Assembly: GCA_002393955.1 (NCBI GenBank)
Contig: DGSK01000005.1
Coordinates: 3,834 to 67,833 of the forward strand
Source of the DNA: Lachnospiraceae bacterium UBA4364
Lineage (GTDB): Bacteria > Bacillota > Clostridia > Lachnospirales > Lachnospiraceae
DNA length: 64,000 nt
Direction of reading: 5' to 3'
Position numbers and translations under genes: made by a program. This document shows, piece by piece, positions 25,845-33,419 of this stretch. Under the pieces are notes generated by a model that saw nothing but the letters and a program-made list of their open reading frames with translations, made no database searches and was not told the DNA's origin. The number at the start of each line of letters is the position of its first letter. Positions within the stretch are counted from its first letter, which is position 1.

Positions 25845-26924
25845 TTATCCGTAAAACTCCTTATACCATTTTGCAAATTTCTCAAGCCCATCCCTAAGAG
25901 GGGTCCCCGGCTTATATCCAAAGTCCCGTTCCAATGCCGTAGTATCCGCATATGTCACCGGCACATCCCCGGCTTGCATAGGCACGAGCTCCTCGTAGGC
26001 TTTTATATCAAAATCCCCGGGAAGCACCCCGTTTTTCTTAAGCTCGTCGCCCAATATCTCGATGAAATCCATCAGCTCTACAGGCGAACTGTTACCAATA
26101 TTGTAAAGTGCGTAGGGCGGTACCGGAAGACCGTCTTCTCCGGTTCTTTTATCCGGTGCTCCCTGCATCACCTTATATACTCCAAGTGTCACATCATCCA
26201 CATAGGTAAAGTCCCGTTTACATTTTCCATAGTTAAAGATCTTTATCTTCTCATTTTTCTTCAGCTTATCGGTGAATCCGAAGTATGCCATATCCGGCCT
26301 TCCCGCAGGACCATATACGGTAAAAAATCTTAACCCGGTGGACGGGATCGAATAAAGCTTGCTGTAGGCGTGTGCGATCAGCTCGTCTGACTTTTTCGTT
26401 GCGGCATATAAAGACACAGGATGCTCCACGGGATCCTCAACACTGTAAGGAATGCTGCTGTTGGTACCATATACCGAAGATGAAGATGCATATACCAGAT
26501 GCTCTACTCCGGTCTTTCCGCCATCGTACGAATGTCTGCAGGCTTCCACGATATTATAGAAGCCGATAATATTTGTTTCTATATAGGCATCCGGATTGAT
26601 CAGTGAATACCTGACACCGGCCTGTGCCGCAAGATTCACAACCACTGAAAAAGGGTATTTATCAAAGAGTTCATTTACCAGCCCCTTATCGGCAATGCTG
26701 CCTTTTACAAGCTCCCAGGAAGCTCCGGAATTTTCCGCCGTTTTCTCTATCTGCTCCAGCCTGTATTCCTTTATGGATACATCATAATAATCATTAAGAT
26801 TATCCAGCCCCACTATACGGCAGGACGGATCCTCGCTCATTATACGCATTACCAGATTAGCGCCGATAAATCCTGCTGCACCGGTTATCAAAACATATTT
26901 ATCCGACAATGATATTTTGTTCAT
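25845..26924 (-). CDS. UDP-glucuronate 4-epimerase-like SDR
   Basis: Extended SDR that should convert UDP-GlcA to UDP-GalA. NAD site GAAGFIGANL is followed by GLDNLNDYYDVSIK, a signature of UDP-glucuronate epimerases (CapI/LspL type). AAQAGVRYSLINPDAY and the YAATKKSDEL motif (YxxxK) follow, then FFTVYGPAGRPDMAYFGFT, which matches the branch that binds the uronate. The start at the ATG 26924 is one base after the upstream stop; a GTG or TTG further up would overlap more. The UDP-GlcA would have to come from a dehydrogenase elsewhere, since the one at 8 kb looks HexNAc-specific. Confidence 0.9.
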   Translation of the reverse strand: MNKISLSDKYVLITGAAGFIGANLVMRIMSEDPSCRIVGLDNLNDYYDVSIKEYRLEQIEKTAENSGASWELVKGSIADKGLVNELFDKYPFSVVVNLAAQAGVRYSLINPDAYIETNIIGFYNIVEACRHSYDGGKTGVEHLVYASSSSVYGTNSSIPYSVEDPVEHPVSLYAATKKSDELIAHAYSKLYSIPSTGLRFFTVYGPAGRPDMAYFGFTDKLKKNEKIKIFNYGKCKRDFTYVDDVTLGVYKVMQGAPDKRTGEDGLPVPPYALYNIGNSSPVELMDFIEILGDELKKNGVLPGDFDIKAYEELVPMQAGDVPVTYADTTALERDFGYKPGTPLRDGLEKFAKWYKEFYG

Positions 26925-26925
26925 C

Positions 26926-28443
26926 CTATTGCACATCCTTTTTTTCTACGGGTGTCTTCTTAAATATCCAGAGCTTACTGAAAACATAATTCAGTATTAC
27001 GACGATTATGCCGATAAGAAGCTTTGCCACGATATCATCCATAATATACAGGGCAGCTACAAAAAGCACCTGCTCTATTACAAAAGATATCACCCTGGCA
27101 CTTGTGAAGGCCGCAAATTCTTTCATGACCGGCCCGAAACCGGTTTTGTCACTGTGAAACACGAATATCCTGTTTGTTATATAGGCAAAGATAACTGCTG
27201 CTACCCATGCAATAAAATTAGCTATACTCTCCCTCACCTTTTCGGCAGGCACAAGGTACAAAAGCACAGCGTGGGCGCATACAATATACACTACCCAATT
27301 GAGGACAGTAGTAAGACCTCCTGTTATCAGATAGTCAAAGGCTTCCTTTTTGGAAAGATATATTTTTTCACAGATATCAAATACCATGATCCTTATACGG
27401 TCAAGCAGCACTCCCGCTGTAAAGATCATCACGCTCACTCCTGCATACCTGAGCAGAGCCCCCAAGAGGCCTTCATCTGCAGATACTCCAAAAAACTTCG
27501 GCCATTCATATCTGAGGAACAGATGCTCGTGCAGAAGATAAACTCCAAACACACAGGGAGACACTGCAAATATTATCTTCTTAATAACATCATTCTTTAT
27601 ATCAATCTCTTTGAAAAAAAGAAACAGAGAAACAGCTGCCGTAAATACAAATATATAATTATAAGCTGATGGGATCTGAACCGGATACACCTCATCTCCC
27701 ACATATTTTCCCAGGGAAACAAATATAGGATATGAAATGAAGATCCCTAACACCGACAGTACATAGCAGACCGCTGTAACCGCTTTTCCCTTTATGAAAC
27801 TCATCCCGTATCTTCCGATGTATGCGGCAGTCACATACAGTGTGATAAACCACACAAGACCGTTTCCCCTGTCATCCATCGGCAGGACATAGGGAAGCAT
27901 GGATTTGACAGCAGAAAACAACCCCAGCATAAGCAAAACCACTAAGCCATGCGTCTTTTTATCCAGCTTATCCATAGATGCATTAAGTACCGGCGTCAGG
28001 ATATACAACATTATAAAGCTGCCGGCAAACCAATAGTGTCCATTGGATACAGGCAGGGCAAAAAACTGGAGATTATATAGATTTTTCCACTGAGTCAGGA
28101 AAGCCTCATCACCGTTTATGAATGCGGCCGCAAAAAATAAAACAGCAATCCCGGCACTGTATGCCAGTACCTGCAGCAAGAGTATTATCAGTTTCCTGAT
28201 CGAAAAACGGGACCTGAATGAATAATATCCGCTTATGATCACATAAACATTCACGCAGCAGAGGGAAGCTGATTCCAAAAGCCAGTATATATTTGCACTC
28301 CCCTTAACACCTTCATTCCAGTCTGCCAGCAAACCGCCCTTATCCATATAGTGCAGGGTGATCACCATAAACATTGCTGCTATACGGAGGAGTTCTACAC
28401 CCGCATCCCGGGAAGATATCACTTTTTTTGTTTTCAAATCCAT
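26926..28443 (-). CDS. Acyltransferase family 3 fused to a GtrA domain
   Basis: A 505-residue membrane protein in two parts. Residues ~12-345 are an acyltransferase-3 (OafA/WcaH-like) domain with about ten membrane segments: GVELLRIAAMFMVITLHY carries the conserved His, and the later GNGLVWFITLYVTAAYIGRYG and VFGVYLLHEHLFLR motifs are present. Residues ~369-500 form a GtrA-like domain: FDYLITGGLTTVLNWVVYIV, AYITNRIFVFHSDK and LNYVFSKLWIFKK. Acyltransferase-3 proteins acetylate or succinylate exported glycans. The fusion could couple glycan acylation to lipid-sugar flipping, but that is inference. ATG 28443 was chosen by its family N terminus; GAAGGG lies 15 bases upstream, rather far. A TTG at 28518 would extend into a DNA repeat. 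Confidence 0.85.
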   Translation of the reverse strand: MDLKTKKVISSRDAGVELLRIAAMFMVITLHYMDKGGLLADWNEGVKGSANIYWLLESASLCCVNVYVIISGYYSFRSRFSIRKLIILLLQVLAYSAGIAVLFFAAAFINGDEAFLTQWKNLYNLQFFALPVSNGHYWFAGSFIMLYILTPVLNASMDKLDKKTHGLVVLLMLGLFSAVKSMLPYVLPMDDRGNGLVWFITLYVTAAYIGRYGMSFIKGKAVTAVCYVLSVLGIFISYPIFVSLGKYVGDEVYPVQIPSAYNYIFVFTAAVSLFLFFKEIDIKNDVIKKIIFAVSPCVFGVYLLHEHLFLRYEWPKFFGVSADEGLLGALLRYAGVSVMIFTAGVLLDRIRIMVFDICEKIYLSKKEAFDYLITGGLTTVLNWVVYIVCAHAVLLYLVPAEKVRESIANFIAWVAAVIFAYITNRIFVFHSDKTGFGPVMKEFAAFTSARVISFVIEQVLFVAALYIMDDIVAKLLIGIIVVILNYVFSKLWIFKKTPVEKKDVQ

Positions 28444-28501
28444 TCCGTTTGTTATATTCCCTTCGTAATCACTCAGACATCTTACTGAATGACTACTTTT
28501 C

Positions 28502-28588
28502 CAAAGTATTTTTTTCAAAGCATTTTTTCAAAGTATCTATTTTCAAGACACCTTTTCCCAATGTATCTCTTTACAAAGCACTTTTCCG
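28502..28588. repeat. 15-bp degenerate tandem array
   Basis: Six units beginning CAAAG or a near variant at 28502, 28516, 28529, 28544, 28559 and 28574 (spacing 13-15 bases). The shared pattern is CAAAGyATyTTTTyy. It lies in the gap between the PseG-like gene and the acyltransferase-GtrA gene, upstream of the latter. Confidence 0.6.
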
Positions 28589-28619
28589 ACAGACAATCAG
28601 GAACAATCACTTCATTCCG

Positions 28620-29681
28620 TCACGGCATGCTTCTCTCAAACAGCGCATCAACTATCCGCTCTGCCCCCCGTCCGTCAACAAGTTTTCTTAATTTCTGTGA
28701 CATATCCTGTCGCCTGTATGTGTTTGCCATCAAAGACTCCAGCTTTTCGAAAAGCGAATTGTAGAACCCGTCTTCTCTCAAGTCTCCGGCATATTCCAGA
28801 TAGCCGCCTTTATAGAAGCCTTCTGCATTCTTCTTCTGGTTATCTGCCATTATGTAGCATATTCCCGGCGTTCCTGTTGCCGCTATCTCATATAATGTTG
28901 TTCCGCCTGCACTTATTGCAATATCGCTTTTAAGAAATGCATCCCTGAGTGTTGGGATGGAATCATATACAGTAATCCACATGCTATTCCTAAGGGCAGC
29001 CGCTTCCTCTTTCATAAGCCGCAGGTCTTCATTGAACTTTCCGGCAATGACAGTTATGTGCACACCCTTTAAGAATCCCTGCTTTCCTGCCTGTTTTATA
29101 AAACCCAGCAGAAAGTGGTGCTCATCCGATCCTCCGCTGGTAACAAGTATCTCTTTGACACCGCTCTTTATGGTGTGGACGACAGGAGTGCCGCCATACA
29201 CGCCTGTAACCAGAGAATACTCAGGCCGCAAAGGCATATAGTTACATCCGATAAGCCTCTGCACTCCCTGATAATCTTTTTCATAAGGCAACTCTGACGC
29301 ATTTACCGAATAATTGATTATAGTCTGTACCGGCCAGACAGCCTCATAGAGATCGTCCATGTATGCCACATGCGTCAATGCGGACAGCGTCCCAAGATAT
29401 TTTTCCGTAACAAAATAGCTGTCCACCAGAAGAACTGACACAGCACGTTCTTCAATTATTTTCCTCATAAGAGAAAGCTCTGATTCGAGATCATCAAATA
29501 CAGTCCCCAGGACTATAGTCTCATACCCCTTCTCCTCCGGTATCTCCGCTGAGCCGTCTTCCGCAACTATGAACGTTACTGAAATACCCGATCTGACTGC
29601 CCCGTCAGCAATACTTAAGCACCTCATCATATGCCCCATTGCCGTAGTCCGGTTGGCTTCTGTCCTTATAAATAATTCCAA
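28620..29681 (-). CDS. PseG-like nucleotide-sugar hydrolase
   Basis: PseG (GT-B fold) removes UDP from UDP-2,4-diacetamido-trideoxy-altrose in pseudaminic acid synthesis; relatives (SpsG) occur in spore and capsule loci. The 353 residues start ELFIRTEANRTTAMGHMMRCLSIADG, with the family MGHxxRC motif around residue 16. DSYFVTEKYL and the C-terminal DIAISAGGTTLYEIAATGTPGICY substrate loop fit PseG. The start is TTG 29681 with GGAG 7 bases upstream. No PseB, PseC, PseF or PseI gene is in the window, so the true substrate may differ. It is the last gene of a unit with the HAD and ATP-grasp genes; a terminator-like hairpin precedes it. Confidence 0.8.
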   Translation of the reverse strand: MELFIRTEANRTTAMGHMMRCLSIADGAVRSGISVTFIVAEDGSAEIPEEKGYETIVLGTVFDDLESELSLMRKIIEERAVSVLLVDSYFVTEKYLGTLSALTHVAYMDDLYEAVWPVQTIINYSVNASELPYEKDYQGVQRLIGCNYMPLRPEYSLVTGVYGGTPVVHTIKSGVKEILVTSGGSDEHHFLLGFIKQAGKQGFLKGVHITVIAGKFNEDLRLMKEEAAALRNSMWITVYDSIPTLRDAFLKSDIAISAGGTTLYEIAATGTPGICYIMADNQKKNAEGFYKGGYLEYAGDLREDGFYNSLFEKLESLMANTYRRQDMSQKLRKLVDGRGAERIVDALFERSMP

Positions 29682-29705
29682 TATACGCTCCTATCCTATG
29701 CTCCG

Positions 29706-29741
29706 AAAACAGCGAATTGCCATCTCAAAATTTATTCGCTG
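29706..29741 (-). terminator. Terminator or attenuator between HAD and PseG-like genes
   Basis: Perfect 8-bp inverted repeat (CAGCGAAT/ATTCGCTG) with a 16-base loop, followed on the minus strand by TTTT (29709-29706). It is weaker than a classic terminator because of the long loop, so partial read-through into the PseG-like gene is expected. Confidence 0.45.
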
Positions 29742-29764
29742 CTGCTCCCTAAACAAGGGGAACT

Positions 29765-30436
29765 TCAGGCTGTCCTGAATAATTCCCGCAAAACATCACC
29801 AAGACATGAATATGTCTTTACTCCTCTTTTTTCCCAATATTGCCGGCTGCGGAAACCGCAGTTAAGGATCATACACTCAAGTCCGAATTTTTGAGCCAGC
29901 TCATACTCATTTTCCGTATCACCTATAACAGTAAGCCTTGCCTCCGGATAAGCCTCCCGTATAACACTGACAGCTCTCTCTTTCTGGGACATTGCATCAT
30001 CCGGATCAGCCACTATCGTATAATCCGCATAGGGAAGTATTGCAAGTCTCTTAAGCTCACCATCCAGCCCTGTTTTGTTTTTTCTGGCAGTCAGGAATAT
30101 CACGCCGCCTTTTTCAAATACGGTATTTAAAAATGAAACAGCATCCGGGTAAAGCTCGTCAGTCAGAAGATATCCCGAAAACTCTATCCTTGCTTTCCAT
30201 TCCTGCTGTATCTCACGTGCATCAGGCATATCTATCCCCATGACCTCATTAAGATACTTAAGACCTGAATTGCCTTCTGCTTTGTAATTCATGTACTCTT
30301 CAGGATCAATGCTGCGCTTTGTGTGTGCAAGGATCTCCTCCATGACAACCGCGTGACGTTTCCTGCTGTCGATCAGCGTACCGTCCAAATCCATTATGAA
30401 TATTCTTTTCTGTAAAAGATCTTCTCTTACGCTCAT
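29765..30436 (-). CDS. HAD-family phosphatase
   Basis: A 223-residue haloacid dehalogenase-type hydrolase, cytosolic. Motif I FIMDLDGTLID carries the nucleophile Asp and acid Asp; motif II FLTARKNKTG the Thr; motif IV VIGDTENEYELA the metal-binding Asp. The helical cap between residues 25 and 90 suits the phosphoglycolate-phosphatase-like subgroup. The gene starts 5 bases after the ATP-grasp gene, so both are translated from one message. In glycan loci such phosphatases remove phosphate from sugar or peptide-sugar intermediates. The substrate is unknown. Confidence 0.85.
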   Translation of the reverse strand: MSVREDLLQKRIFIMDLDGTLIDSRKRHAVVMEEILAHTKRSIDPEEYMNYKAEGNSGLKYLNEVMGIDMPDAREIQQEWKARIEFSGYLLTDELYPDAVSFLNTVFEKGGVIFLTARKNKTGLDGELKRLAILPYADYTIVADPDDAMSQKERAVSVIREAYPEARLTVIGDTENEYELAQKFGLECMILNCGFRSRQYWEKRGVKTYSCLGDVLRELFRTA

Positions 30437-30441
30437 AACAA

Positions 30442-31419
30442 TTACTTTATAACTACCTCCTGATATACTCTGAGCACAGTCTTAACCTCCGTATCGAGCT
30501 TAAGCCATTCCGGATCCACCTGCTCCCCAAGTATGTTTGCAAGCATTGCCCTCACAGCATCAAAACCTGCCGCTGCGGAAAGCCCGGTTCCCGCAGCCAG
30601 CCTTAAATTAACATCCATTACCAGCCATTTATTTCCCTTACGTACAAACTGTATATTGAATATCGGAGGGAAGGGAAGCAATTCCGTAAAAGTCTTTACC
30701 GTCCGGTCGATTTCCTCATCATGTCTGAATCTGGCCTTGGTGCAGACACCGCTTTTGGTCTCCAGTCTCTCCCTTATCACAGTCTGGCATTCTACGCCGT
30801 CATAAAAGCATTCTGCAGTGACTTCTTCCGGCTCATCCTTCCTGCTGCCCTTTCCTGTACAATCCTCCTGTATCACCAGCTTATCAAGCACTTTCCTGTC
30901 TGCAGCAAGCAGATCAGCTCCTTTTATCCGCTTAGCCCCCATTGAACCAAATCCGTCAAGCTTTTTTACAAAATATGTATCATTCGCTTTTATCTCATCC
31001 GTTTCAAAAACCCGGATGGTTGGTATCCCGCATTCCACACAGAAATCATGCAGCCTCTTTTTATGATTAAGCGTCCTGGCAGTCCTGACAAGAGGGGCGG
31101 TACTCCTTATCCCCAGTTCATGGAAATGCTTATAGTCCTCTGCAAAATATCCCTGTTCCCATGGAATAAGGGGGATTACTATATCGATACCATTTTCCCT
31201 TATCAGGCTGTACATATACTCTGCGTACCCCTTGCTCTTTACCGGCGGAACGGTATAAAAGTGGTCTGAATATACAGATGAGGCCACCATTTCCATCTCA
31301 TTGGTATCACAGAGATAAAGTTCTATCCTGTCCCTATAGTATCTGTCTATCGTCTTTGCTATCTGCCACGCACTCCCCGTGCCCCCGGCAGTCAGCAGCA
31401 CCTTAAGTTTTCCGGCCAT
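30442..31419 (-). CDS. ATP-grasp ligase-like protein
   Basis: A 325-residue ATP-grasp protein related to carbamoyl-phosphate-synthase/PylC-type ligases. The N-terminal domain begins LKVLLTAGGTGSAWQIAKTI, then NHKKRLHDFCVECGIPTIRVF marks the central entry. YFVKKLDGFGSMGAKRI supplies the ATP-binding lysine and glycine loop, and WLVMDVNLRLAAGTGLS the metal-binding D-x-N-x-R. Family enzymes make amide or thioester bonds from carboxylates. RBS AGGGGG lies 4 bases upstream of the ATG. It is the first gene of a unit (ATP-grasp, HAD, PseG-like) with its own promoter at 31480-31488. It may attach an amino acid to a sugar; this is inference. Confidence 0.85.
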   Translation of the reverse strand: MAGKLKVLLTAGGTGSAWQIAKTIDRYYRDRIELYLCDTNEMEMVASSVYSDHFYTVPPVKSKGYAEYMYSLIRENGIDIVIPLIPWEQGYFAEDYKHFHELGIRSTAPLVRTARTLNHKKRLHDFCVECGIPTIRVFETDEIKANDTYFVKKLDGFGSMGAKRIKGADLLAADRKVLDKLVIQEDCTGKGSRKDEPEEVTAECFYDGVECQTVIRERLETKSGVCTKARFRHDEEIDRTVKTFTELLPFPPIFNIQFVRKGNKWLVMDVNLRLAAGTGLSAAAGFDAVRAMLANILGEQVDPEWLKLDTEVKTVLRVYQEVVIK

Positions 31420-31479
31420 CTTTCCCCCTGATGATCATCTAAAGCACAAAGGCTTTATCTACATAAAACACATCATATC

Positions 31480-31488
31480 ATTATATCA
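31480..31488 (-). promoter_or_regulatory. Extended -10 promoter of the ATP-grasp unit
   Basis: Minus-strand TGATATAAT about 60 bases before the ATP-grasp start codon. No recognisable -35. It supports separate transcription of the ATP-grasp, HAD and PseG-like genes. Confidence 0.6.
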
Positions 31489-31515
31489 GATTTATCTTTA
31501 AATTACTCTTTTCGC

Positions 31516-33015
31516 TTATCTGAGCAGAAAGCGCACAAAGCCGTCAGGCTCCCAGTTAACATACTGATAACGCATCAGCATCAGCTTTTCCCTGCCCAGC
31601 ATCGCTACAAACTCCGAGAGCGTGGAATACCCCCGCTCTGTCGATTCAAAATCTATCCCGTTCGCTTTCACAAGGCCTATCACCTCACATATTCCCCCAA
31701 GAGCATTTAATATAAGGAACACCGCCAGCAGCACTCTGTACCATTTGTCATTGCGCTCATCCAGAAGATTTTTTATGACTAACACCGAATAAACCGTCAC
31801 CGGAACCAGGCTGCCCCTCATGCACAGGTCATTGAAAAAACCCATTTTCCCAACCATAAGCAGGAAAAACATAAGTGATGCTGCATAGAATATGAAATTA
31901 TCGTATTCCTTCTTTATAAGAAGAAGGGCCCACATCCCCCACATCAGGCTTAAGAATACAAAGGTGCGCAAATGCCCCCTGTAATCAATAAGGCTGTATC
32001 CCATGTCCATATATCCCCTTTTGTCCTGAAGAATCGATCCCATCAGATACCAGACAAAAGTCGAAGCCAGAACTATCGTTATGATATTTGATACGCCAAA
32101 CGCCTCCTTAAGAAGGCCTTTTATTTCTGTCCCCCTGACAAGATTTTCGTTTTCCTTAAACAGAAGCAGCATTGCGGCAAAAACCAGGAGTACAACAAAG
32201 ACAAATGTGGAATAAATCGCTGCGGGAGCAATTATCACCCCCCAGCGTTCTATCCTTTTGACATCCTTTATAAGCATAAGTGTTAAAAGCCAGCCCGCCA
32301 GGGCCTGGGGATAAACCCAGCTCAGATTAAGGATATTTGAGGTGAACTGTACCAGTATGGAATTGCTTAGGAAATGAGTCGAATTATAGTATAGGTCTCC
32401 CGGAACAACGATACTGTACGCCATACTGAGCAGCACGGAAAAGGATGAAAATAATGCAAACGCCGGGACTATCGCTATCCTTAACCATGGATTCTTTATA
32501 TTAAGTATGTCCGCTATAAGATGCATGATCAGCATCAGACCTGCCAGAGTCCAGAACAATGTGATAAACTGCGCGGTAATGAATCCTCCATAAATCTTTC
32601 CGCAGACTGCCGGAACAAGATACCCCGCCACATAATATGTGAGGACGCCCTCTTTACCATCGAAATTCCCCCTGACGGGCCAGGGATTCGATGTCAGCAC
32701 ATTAAGCACCGTGTTATGCTTATCCCAATCCCCCGTCTGAGTCACATATCCCCCCTGTCCTGAGACTATGCACCAGAATAAAAGAATCAGAAACACTATC
32801 ACAGAAGATATGATATCCGGAACACTGATAGCGTATCCGACAGCAGATTCGGCATTGCCTTCCTTTCTGTCCTGCATAAAAAAGCGAAAAAAAACATAGA
32901 GCATTCCACAGACAAGCGGAATGGAAATATACCATTTATACCAGCCCGCCACAAAAAGAAGGATCGGTATGTATATATACAAATAGATAATCGGCCGGAA
33001 ATTCAGTTGTTTCAT
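31516..33015 (-). CDS. Uncharacterised polytopic membrane protein in glycan locus
   Basis: About 499 residues with 11-12 hydrophobic segments. A loop QTGDWDKHNTVLNVLTSNPWP after the third segment carries Asp residues where GT-C enzymes often bind substrate. A short soluble C-terminal tail (AMLGREKLMLMRYQYVNWEPD) is present. I do not recognise a named family; it resembles membrane proteins of glycan loci that lack a described function. The ATG at 33015 has AAGGGTGG about 11 bases upstream and gives a sensible MKQLNFRPIIYLYIYI start; the frame reaches 33069. It is the most upstream gene of the locus, 124 bases after the SRP RNA. Confidence 0.7.
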   Translation of the reverse strand: MKQLNFRPIIYLYIYIPILLFVAGWYKWYISIPLVCGMLYVFFRFFMQDRKEGNAESAVGYAISVPDIISSVIVFLILLFWCIVSGQGGYVTQTGDWDKHNTVLNVLTSNPWPVRGNFDGKEGVLTYYVAGYLVPAVCGKIYGGFITAQFITLFWTLAGLMLIMHLIADILNIKNPWLRIAIVPAFALFSSFSVLLSMAYSIVVPGDLYYNSTHFLSNSILVQFTSNILNLSWVYPQALAGWLLTLMLIKDVKRIERWGVIIAPAAIYSTFVFVVLLVFAAMLLLFKENENLVRGTEIKGLLKEAFGVSNIITIVLASTFVWYLMGSILQDKRGYMDMGYSLIDYRGHLRTFVFLSLMWGMWALLLIKKEYDNFIFYAASLMFFLLMVGKMGFFNDLCMRGSLVPVTVYSVLVIKNLLDERNDKWYRVLLAVFLILNALGGICEVIGLVKANGIDFESTERGYSTLSEFVAMLGREKLMLMRYQYVNWEPDGFVRFLLR

Positions 33016-33138
33016 TTCTGCGTCAGCCACCCTTGTTTTCCTTATCCGCACATGTGCCCTGCGTATCACACTCCCACTGTCAGACAGACATCATGCGATA
33101 CCGGTATAACGTTTTCATCCGTAACATCATTACAAAAT

Positions 33139-33350
33139 AAAAAACCGCATGGAGACCAGATGACACCGGCATGCGTTACCGGTACAGTTAACTCCCCACA
33201 GGCTGCCTCGCATCACATGCGACATTCCCGCTTAGTGCTGCTGTGTTCCCACCCTGACACGGTTCACAGGCACGCATTGTGCAAGACCCATAGATCGACG
33301 CCACTTATACCGGGCGGCCATACCGGCCAAAGTCTGATCACCATACGGCA
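33139..33350 (-). ncRNA. ffs: Signal recognition particle RNA
   Basis: RNA core of the SRP, which targets membrane and secreted proteins with Ffh. On the minus strand the S-domain hairpin is read as GTGCCTGTGAACC, GTCAGG, a GGGAAC-like bulge, then GCAGCAC (33271-33233 region), the conserved Ffh site. The molecule is closed by CCGTATGG at its 5' end and CCATGCGG at its 3' end, with ATCAGA/TCTGGT extending the rod. The 3' end runs into a T-run (33144-33139) that ends transcription. At about 211 bases it is longer than E. coli 4.5S RNA and shorter than B. subtilis scRNA. The 5' end is predicted from the promoter. Confidence 0.93.
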
Positions 33351-33356
33351 ACAGTA

Positions 33357-33386
33357 AGTATATCCTTTTGAAACTACAATTGTCAA
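33357..33386 (-). promoter_or_regulatory. Promoter of SRP RNA
   Basis: Consensus -35 TTGACA (33386-33381) and -10 TATACT (33362-33357) with an 18-base spacer. Transcription should start at about 33349-33350, exactly where the closing stem of the RNA begins. Confidence 0.85.
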
Positions 33387-33419
33387 TAAGCTAAACTAAA
33401 CGGCCGCTTTTCCTTCCGG

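Noticed and set aside
28489..28764. Plus-strand frame with a repeating Phe-x-Lys-Tyr-Leu-like pentapeptide
   Set aside because: It arises from the 15-bp DNA array, overlaps the end of the PseG-like gene, and has no ribosome-binding site.
28620..29681. Pseudaminic acid biosynthesis locus
   Set aside because: Only a PseG-like gene is present; the synthase, dehydratase, aminotransferase and cytidylyltransferase are absent, so the product cannot be claimed.
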